A stretch of 64,000 nucleotides of DNA from contig NZ_FNHH01000001.1 in NCBI RefSeq assembly GCF_900103545.1, positions 186,001-250,000 on the forward strand. The letters are read 5' to 3'. Numbering within the stretch: the stretch's first letter is position 1; each line of letters starts with the position of its first letter. Shown piece after piece: positions 58,744-64,000 of the stretch. The notes beneath the pieces were generated by a model, which worked only from the letters and a program-made list of their open reading frames with translations, ran no database searches and was not told the origin of the DNA. Made by a program: the position numbers and the translations under genes. This DNA is from Daejeonella rubra. Lineage in GTDB: Bacteria; Bacteroidota; Bacteroidia; Sphingobacteriales; Sphingobacteriaceae.

Positions 58744-59799
58744 ATGCGATCAGAGGATATGAGGACTTACGAGATTTTTTTGATCGGCGATACAGGAAAT
58801 GTGCACAGGCATGGACCTGATCCTGTTTTGGAAACATTACGTTCTCATTTTGACGAAGACCAGCATTCAGCTGTAATTTTTCTTGGTGATAATATTTATC
58901 CGCGTGGTTTGCCTCCTAAGGGAAACATTTTAAGAAAGGATGCAGAAAATAGCCTGATTGCACACAAAAATGCCTTGAAAGATTACCATGGTAAAGTGCT
59001 GTTCATTTCAGGAAATCACGATTGGAATAAGGGTAGACAGGATGGCTATGATTATGTGATCCGGCAGGAGAAATACCTGGAAAAGTTATTTGGGAAAAAC
59101 GTAATGTTCCCGTCGAATGGTTGTCCGGGGCCAACCGAGATCAATGTCAATCCAAACCTTACCATAATTTTAATAAATACACAGTGGTGGCTTCAGCCAG
59201 GATACAGGCCGATTGGCAAGGATTGCGGATGCAGAGTGGAATCTGAGGAGGATTTTTTCAATCAGCTGACTTCGATTCTTGAAAACAATAAGGGAAAAAG
59301 AGTTGTCATTGCCGGCCATGCTCCGGTTTACAGTTATGCAATTCATGGTGGCAGGTATAAATTAAGACATCACCTTTTTCCACTTACAATATATCACAGG
59401 AGGGCATATGTGCCATTGCCCCTGATCGGTTCACTTTTACCTATTTACAGGAAATACTTTGGTGCTAAAGAGGATATTGCTCATCCCAGATACAGACATT
59501 TGCGGAAGCGTCTGATCGAGATCTTTAAAAGCCATCCGGGTATAATTTATGCATCGGGACATGAACATAATTTGCAGCATATTAGCAAAGACAATAATCA
59601 CTATATTGTTAGTGGGGCTGGTTCAAAACTTAAATATGTTTTGAGAGAGGGAAAAAATCTAAAATTTGGAATGAAGGCTAAGGGTTTTTTTAAACTCCGG
59701 TTTGAGAATGAGGGTGCCGTATTGCTTTCATCCTGGGTTGTTGATCCGGGTTCTGATAAAGGAAAAATGGTTTATGAATATAAGATTGAACAGACTTAA
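58744..59799 (+). CDS. metallophosphoesterase
   Basis: A 351-residue calcineurin-like phosphoesterase with the five-motif dimetal site: FLIGDTGN near residue 12, FLGDNIYPRG near 45, ISGNHDWNKG near 91, VVIAGHAPVYS near 190 and ASGHEHNLQH near 275. No signal peptide is present, so it acts in the cytosol. The ending includes SGAGSKLKYV, as in 3',5'-cNMP or purple acid type enzymes of Bacteroidota; substrate not known. An ATG five codons in (MRTYEIF) is an alternative start. Its stop overlaps the DAG kinase stop by 4 bases. Confidence 0.9.
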   Translation: MRSEDMRTYEIFLIGDTGNVHRHGPDPVLETLRSHFDEDQHSAVIFLGDNIYPRGLPPKGNILRKDAENSLIAHKNALKDYHGKVLFISGNHDWNKGRQDGYDYVIRQEKYLEKLFGKNVMFPSNGCPGPTEINVNPNLTIILINTQWWLQPGYRPIGKDCGCRVESEEDFFNQLTSILENNKGKRVVIAGHAPVYSYAIHGGRYKLRHHLFPLTIYHRRAYVPLPLIGSLLPIYRKYFGAKEDIAHPRYRHLRKRLIEIFKSHPGIIYASGHEHNLQHISKDNNHYIVSGAGSKLKYVLREGKNLKFGMKAKGFFKLRFENEGAVLLSSWVVDPGSDKGKMVYEYKIEQT

Positions 59800-60695
59800 G
59801 GAACCATTACCCAAAGTGCTTTTGGTAAGCTTTCCAGACGTATTTCCTTAACCCTTCCAATTATTTCTCCATCTATTTGTAAGGTTGTTTTTCTATTGCT
59901 GATAACCAATGCTTTTGTACAGCTGATAATCTCAACATAATCAGACGTATGCAAGCGCCTGGTAAACATTTTCCATGCGATGGACAAAAGTTTGATCCTG
60001 GGGAATGGCTTTACGATCACCAGTTCAAATTTACCGTCATCCAGTTTCCCTTCCGGATTTATTACTGCCCCTGTACCATATTTGGAGGCATTTGCGAATG
60101 TCATGGAGACCCCTTTTATGCGTTTAGTTTTTCCTTCATAGAATATATGGAATACATAGTTTTTAAGAAGGAACATTTCTCCAAAAAGGTGTTTAGCATA
60201 AGTAAATAGACCTCTTTTTACATCTTTTTCGAATCGCTTGACCACCCTGGCATTAAGACCAATATCTGCCAGATGGATACATGTTCTGTCATTTATTCTA
60301 ATCAGGTCGATCGCTTTTGGCTTACCTTTCGTCAGAATATCTAAAGCTGCTTCAAGTTTGATCGGGATGTCCAGATCTTTGGCCATTCCATTAGCTGAGC
60401 CAAATGGAATTATTGAAAGTGGTAATTTGGTGCCTGCCAGAATGCCGGCAATTAGATTAATTGTACCGTCCCCACCGGCAACAGCAACCATATTTGGCTT
60501 GTACTTTTCTATTTCTTCTCTGATTCGATTCTCGTTAATTCCATCCAGAGTATATACGAAGTAATCAAAATGAGATGAATTTGATTTTTGATCAATAAGT
60601 TCCAGCAGTTCCTCTGAATTTCTATTACCTGATCTGCGATTTAAGATGAACAGGATCTTTAAACGCCCATTTACTGGTTTTCCAGGTTTATTCAT
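59796..60695 (-). CDS. diacylglycerol/lipid kinase family protein (DagK/YegS-like)
   Basis: A 299-residue cytosolic lipid kinase. The nucleotide-binding segment PNMVAVAGGDGTINLIAGIL is near 69-88 (GGDGT motif), then LSIIPFGSANGMAKDLDIP near 95, and a beta-sandwich C-terminal half with DLIRINDRTCIHLADIG and PEGKLDDGKFELVIVKPFP (D-D-G-x-F motif). It phosphorylates diacylglycerol or a related lipid. The MerR gene is four bases upstream on the same strand, suggesting a two-gene operon. Confidence 0.9.
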   Translation of the reverse strand: MNKPGKPVNGRLKILFILNRRSGNRNSEELLELIDQKSNSSHFDYFVYTLDGINENRIREEIEKYKPNMVAVAGGDGTINLIAGILAGTKLPLSIIPFGSANGMAKDLDIPIKLEAALDILTKGKPKAIDLIRINDRTCIHLADIGLNARVVKRFEKDVKRGLFTYAKHLFGEMFLLKNYVFHIFYEGKTKRIKGVSMTFANASKYGTGAVINPEGKLDDGKFELVIVKPFPRIKLLSIAWKMFTRRLHTSDYVEIISCTKALVISNRKTTLQIDGEIIGRVKEIRLESLPKALWVMVP

Positions 60696-60699
60696 ATAA

Positions 60700-61035
60700 T
60701 CAGAGCTTTTCTTTTACTTCCAGAAGAAAATGTTTCAGTCGTTCTAATGAGTCAATTACTTTTTGATTTTCTTTTTCTTCGCCCTTATTACTGCGAAGGT
60801 GGTCTTTTGCACCCTGAAGGGTATAACCTTTATCTTTTACAAGGCTAAAGATGATCCTTAAGTTCTCTACGTCATCAGGACTGAACAGACGGTTTCCCTT
60901 TTTGTTTTTTTTGGGTTGAAGAATCTCAAATTCCCGCTCATAATAGCGGATCTGGGATGCATTAACATCAAACATTTGGGTTACTTCACCCATGGTATAG
61001 TATAGCTTTGTAATTTCTCGGTCTTTGTACGGCAT
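60700..61035 (-). CDS. MerR family transcriptional regulator
   Basis: A 111-residue DNA-binding regulator. The winged helix-turn-helix lies at about residues 10-70: KLYYTMGEVTQMFDVNASQIRYYEREFEILQPKKNKKGNRLFSPDDVENL. The rest is a coiled coil (LQGAKDHLRSNKGEEKENQKVIDSLERLKHFLLEVKEKL), the usual dimerisation helix. There is no extra ligand-binding domain, so the signal is unknown; many Bacteroidota genomes have this compact MerR. Possible target is the dagK operon it precedes. Divergent from alaS. Confidence 0.88.
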   Translation of the reverse strand: MPYKDREITKLYYTMGEVTQMFDVNASQIRYYEREFEILQPKKNKKGNRLFSPDDVENLRIIFSLVKDKGYTLQGAKDHLRSNKGEEKENQKVIDSLERLKHFLLEVKEKL

Positions 61036-61222
61036 ACCTTTTTTTCTACTGTAAAATTAATACTATTTGAACATTTATCAGCAGAAGTATTAGATCGGGA
61101 CCAAATATCTTCATCATTCAAATTGAATTTAGCTCATCGGTCATTATTTGCCCTGTTTCCCTTTCATACATTTTGTATCCAAATATTCTCACATTCTCCA
61201 CATACAAATCCGCATCTATATT

Positions 61223-61230
61223 TATATTTG
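61223..61230 (+). promoter_or_regulatory. -7 box of alaS
   Basis: TATATTTG matches TAnnTTTG, 18 bases before the ATG at 61249. -33 not evident. Confidence 0.5.
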
Positions 61231-61248
61231 CAGAATAGCTAATCAAGG

Positions 61249-63885
61249 ATGACCACCAAAGAAATAAGACAAGGTTTTTTAGATTTTTTTGCCGCAAAAG
61301 GGCATCAAATAGTTCCATCGGCACCAATTGTGGTGAAAGACGATCCTACATTGATGTTTACCAATGCCGGTATGAATCAGTTTAAAGATCTTTTTCTGGG
61401 TGAAGCTGCAATTAAACATTCACGGGTAGCAGATACACAGCGTTGTTTACGAGTTTCAGGAAAGCATAATGATCTTGAAGAGGTTGGAATTGATACCTAT
61501 CATCATACCATGTTCGAAATGCTGGGTAATTGGAGTTTCGGCGATTATTTTAAAAAAGAAGCCATTGCCTGGAGCTGGGAACTTCTTACTGAAGTTTATA
61601 AAATCCCCAAAGATCAGTTATATGTAAGTGTATTTGAAGGCGATGATAAAGAAGGCCTGCCTAAAGATCAGGAGGCTTTCGAAATTTGGAAGCAATATAT
61701 TTCTGAGGATCGTATTCTTCTAGGTAATAAGAAGGATAATTTCTGGGAAATGGGCGAAACTGGTCCCTGCGGACCATGTTCCGAGATCCATGTAGATATG
61801 CGGCCGGAAGCTGAACGTAAAATGGTAAATGGGAGCGCACTTGTAAATCAGGATGATCCCCAGGTTATTGAGATCTGGAATAACGTGTTCATGCAGTATA
61901 ACCGACTGAAGAATGGTTCTCTTGAAAAGCTGCCTAATCAGCATGTTGATACTGGTATGGGGCTTGAGCGTTTGGTTAGAGTGATCCAGAACAAAACATC
62001 CAATTATGATACGGATGTATTTCAGCCTTTGATCCAATATATTTCAGAGCAATCCCGAACTCCTTATATCGGAAGTTCAAATCCCGGAGAAGAGGGTTGG
62101 GGATCTGCAGTAGCCATGCGAGTGATGGCTGATCATATTCGTGCCATTTGTTTTTGTATTGCTGATGGAACACTTCCATCAAATAATAAGGCAGGTTATG
62201 TGGTAAGGCGAATTCTTAGAAGAGCAGTGAGGTATGCATATACCTTCCTGAATTTAAAGGAGCCCTTCCTGAATAAACTAGTTCCAATTCTTGCTGATCA
62301 GTTTGATGGCGTATTTTCTGAACTTAAAAAACAACAGGATTTTGTTCAGAAGGTCGTACTTGAAGAGGAAATGTCTTTTTTAAGAACTCTAGCGACAGGA
62401 ATACAACGCTTTGAGCGTTTTGAAACTGCAGATAAATTGATCAGGGGCGATTTTGCTTTTGAGTTATATGATACTTTCGGATTTCCAATTGACCTGACCG
62501 AGCTAATGGCAAGGGAAAAGGGGTGGACTGTAGATATGGAGGGATTTGAGGCTGAACTTCAGCAACAAAAGCAACGTTCCCGTGCCGCTACAGCTATTGA
62601 TACTGGCGACTGGATCATTTCAAATGAAGGAGACGAGGTTGAATTTATCGGTTATGATGACCTGGAAAGCGATTGTAAGATCCTTAAATATCGCAAGGTA
62701 ACAGCTAAAGGAAAAGATCAGTTTCAGGTAGTATTGAACCGTACTCCTTTTTATGCTGAAAGTGGCGGACAAGCAGGAGATACCGGTAAGATAGAAGATC
62801 ATTCCGGATTGTTTGAATACGAGGTTACTGATACTAAAAAGGAAAACGGACTAATCATTCATTACCTGGATCAAATTCCGGAAGATCCTTCAGGAACTTT
62901 CAGGGCAGTTGTAGATCCGATCAACAGAATAGCTACTGAAAATAATCACTCGGCGACACATTTGCTTCATGCAGCTCTAAAACAAGTTTTGGGAGTACAT
63001 GTGAATCAGAAGGGCTCCCTGGTTAATGGAGATTATCTTCGTTTTGATTTTTCTCATTTTTCAAAAGTTACTGATCAGGAGCTGGCAGAGATAGAATCTA
63101 TTGTTAACCGTAAGATCCGTGAAAATATCCATTTGAAGGAAGAAAGGAATGTTCCATATCAGGATGCCATCAATTCCGGTGTGACGGCACTTTTTGGTGA
63201 AAAGTATGGAGATTTCGTTCGTGTAATCACTTTTGATGATCATTTTTCAAAGGAATTGTGTGGAGGAACACATGTAAAAGCCAGTGGGCAGATAGGTTAT
63301 TTAAAAATACTTTCAGAAAGCGCAGTTGCTGCCGGCGTTAGAAGAATTGAAGCGATCAGTGCTGATGCCGCAGAGAAATTTATTAATGGGCAAAATGAAC
63401 AGATCAAGGGCCTCAAGGAATTACTAAAAAATCCTAATGATCTTTTGAAATCTGTAGAAAGTCTTTTGGAAGAAAATAATCGTCTAAAGAAGGAAATTGA
63501 AAAAAATATCCTCGAGCGATCTGCAGGTTTAAAGCATGAACTTGTAAAGGAAGCAATAAATATAAACGGTGTTAATTTTCTTGCTAAACAGGTTGATTTG
63601 CCTAATACTGATGCTGTAAAAAGTCTTGCTTATGCGGTAAAAGACCTTTTAGATGATCTTTTCCTTGTATTGGCATGTGAAATCGATGGAAAGCCAAGTC
63701 TGACTGTAATGGTATCAGAAAATCTTGTTAAAGAGAAAGGCCTGAATGCAGGAACTATTGTTCGGGAGCTTGCAAAAGAAATTCAGGGTGGAGGTGGAGG
63801 TCAGCCATTTTTCGCAACTGCTGGGGGTAAAGATAGTTCCGGAATGGAGCGTGCACTTGAAAAAGCAAAATTATTTGTAGGCTGA
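61249..63885 (+). CDS. alaS: alanyl-tRNA synthetase
   Basis: Class II synthetase for tRNA-Ala, 878 residues. Domains in order: catalytic core (IRQGFLDFFAAKGHQIVPSAPIV, HHTMFEMLGNWSFGDYFKKEAI at about 80-101, GMGLERL near 236), tRNA-recognition domain to about 460, editing domain with NNHSATHLLHAAL (zinc ligands HxxxH near 565) and ELCGGTHVKASGQIGYLKI near 665, and the C-Ala domain after a coiled coil (LLEENNRLKKEIEKNI) to the end with GGGGGQPFFATAGGKD. Start is ATG at 61249. Confidence 0.97.
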   Translation: MTTKEIRQGFLDFFAAKGHQIVPSAPIVVKDDPTLMFTNAGMNQFKDLFLGEAAIKHSRVADTQRCLRVSGKHNDLEEVGIDTYHHTMFEMLGNWSFGDYFKKEAIAWSWELLTEVYKIPKDQLYVSVFEGDDKEGLPKDQEAFEIWKQYISEDRILLGNKKDNFWEMGETGPCGPCSEIHVDMRPEAERKMVNGSALVNQDDPQVIEIWNNVFMQYNRLKNGSLEKLPNQHVDTGMGLERLVRVIQNKTSNYDTDVFQPLIQYISEQSRTPYIGSSNPGEEGWGSAVAMRVMADHIRAICFCIADGTLPSNNKAGYVVRRILRRAVRYAYTFLNLKEPFLNKLVPILADQFDGVFSELKKQQDFVQKVVLEEEMSFLRTLATGIQRFERFETADKLIRGDFAFELYDTFGFPIDLTELMAREKGWTVDMEGFEAELQQQKQRSRAATAIDTGDWIISNEGDEVEFIGYDDLESDCKILKYRKVTAKGKDQFQVVLNRTPFYAESGGQAGDTGKIEDHSGLFEYEVTDTKKENGLIIHYLDQIPEDPSGTFRAVVDPINRIATENNHSATHLLHAALKQVLGVHVNQKGSLVNGDYLRFDFSHFSKVTDQELAEIESIVNRKIRENIHLKEERNVPYQDAINSGVTALFGEKYGDFVRVITFDDHFSKELCGGTHVKASGQIGYLKILSESAVAAGVRRIEAISADAAEKFINGQNEQIKGLKELLKNPNDLLKSVESLLEENNRLKKEIEKNILERSAGLKHELVKEAININGVNFLAKQVDLPNTDAVKSLAYAVKDLLDDLFLVLACEIDGKPSLTVMVSENLVKEKGLNAGTIVRELAKEIQGGGGGQPFFATAGGKDSSGMERALEKAKLFVG

Positions 63886-63895
63886 AAATTAACAA

Positions 63896-63935
63896 TTGAG
63901 TTTGATATTTAGGAAACTCTAAATATCAAACTCAA
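63896..63935. terminator. perfect 17-bp hairpin after alaS
   Basis: TTGAGTTTGATATTTAG (63896-63912) and CTAAATATCAAACTCAA (63919-63935) are exact complements around a GAAACT loop. It lies 10 bases after the alaS stop and 11 bases before the stop of the convergent gene. Probably a bidirectional terminator; AT-rich but no long U-tract. Confidence 0.7.
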
Positions 63936-63946
63936 ATATATACTAT

Positions 63947-64000
63947 TTAGTGTTTCCCCTTGCCATTATTTCCTTTTCCACTATTCCCATTTCCATTATT
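63947..64000 (-). CDS. C-terminus of a Gly/Asn/Lys-rich protein, cut by window edge
   Basis: The minus strand reads an open frame from the edge to a TAA at 63949-63947, with 17 codons NNGNGNSGKGNNGKGKH, a low-complexity Asn-Gly-Lys tail. The rest lies beyond the window, so the protein cannot be identified. Converges with alaS across a hairpin. Confidence 0.45.
   Translation of the reverse strand, partial: NNGNGNSGKGNNGKGKH

Noticed and set aside
1..64000. CRISPR arrays, insertion sequences, tRNA or rRNA genes, intact prophage
   Set aside because: None seen on either strand: no regularly spaced direct repeats, transposase motifs, cloverleaf-like sequences or rRNA segments.

Overview
The window looks like a chromosomal segment of a Bacteroidota bacterium, most likely Sphingobacteriales or a close relative. 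The evidence is low-to-moderate GC with AT-rich spacers, many TAnnTTTG-type -7 boxes, few Shine-Dalgarno sites, Gram-negative lipid A/core functions (KdsB, RfaE1), M48 and SCO lipoproteins with short Bacteroidota-type lipoboxes, a sphingomyelin-synthase-like protein, and several small proteins known mainly from this phylum. I see no rRNA or tRNA genes, no CRISPR array, no insertion sequence and no intact prophage. Most of the window is housekeeping. || Layout. 1-11 kb: edge-truncated Sua5/YrdC protein, asnS, an SCO/cytochrome c lipoprotein pair, a phosphosugar mutase, the lysC-lysA lysine pair, a secreted sialidase-like protein, a glutaryl-CoA-dehydrogenase-like enzyme and a small secreted protein built on a 28-residue PFVWG repeat. 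11-13 kb: an accessory-looking stretch with a DUF551-like protein, a linker-only relative of cold-shock proteins, two dyad symmetries and the decayed C-terminus of a histidine kinase. 13-24 kb: M48 protease, DUF1080 hydrolase, folB, glcD-like oxidase, thioesterase, Hsp20, a conserved 436-residue protein of unknown function, YajQ, a histone-H1-like protein, and the ppk1-ppx polyphosphate pair with a hairpin in the ppk1 leader. 24-34 kb: sphingomyelin-synthase-like PAP2 protein, EnvC-type divisome activator, MFS transporter, DUF3820 protein, an exonuclease/GIY-YIG fusion, PpnP, a glycosyltransferase, and the serine acetyltransferase/cysM cysteine pair. 34-46 kb: pentapeptide protein, class-C-type serine hydrolase, kdsB, deoxynucleoside kinase, trpS, plsC, gatC, ABC ATPase, PduO-type adenosyltransferase, ispD, queA, ABC permease and rfaE1. 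46-50 kb: aminotransferase, CDF transporter, NUDIX, bioA and a ferritin-like diiron protein. 50-64 kb: LTA-synthase-like sulfatase, a tightly packed outer-membrane barrel / HhH-barrel / ComEC operon, enoyl-CoA hydratase, phosphoesterase, DAG kinase, MerR and alaS. || How genes work together. Lysine (lysC-lysA), cysteine (acetyltransferase-cysM), polyphosphate (ppk1-ppx) and copper/cytochrome (SCO-cyt c) pairs are each adjacent and co-oriented. The two arrangements I find most interesting are the overlapping operon linking two outer-membrane proteins, one with ComEA-like HhH DNA-binding motifs, to ComEC, which suggests an outer-membrane DNA-uptake route, and a diiron-signature protein 2 bp downstream of bioA, a candidate unrecognised biotin-related or oxidative enzyme. 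Functional links beyond the named families are inference.
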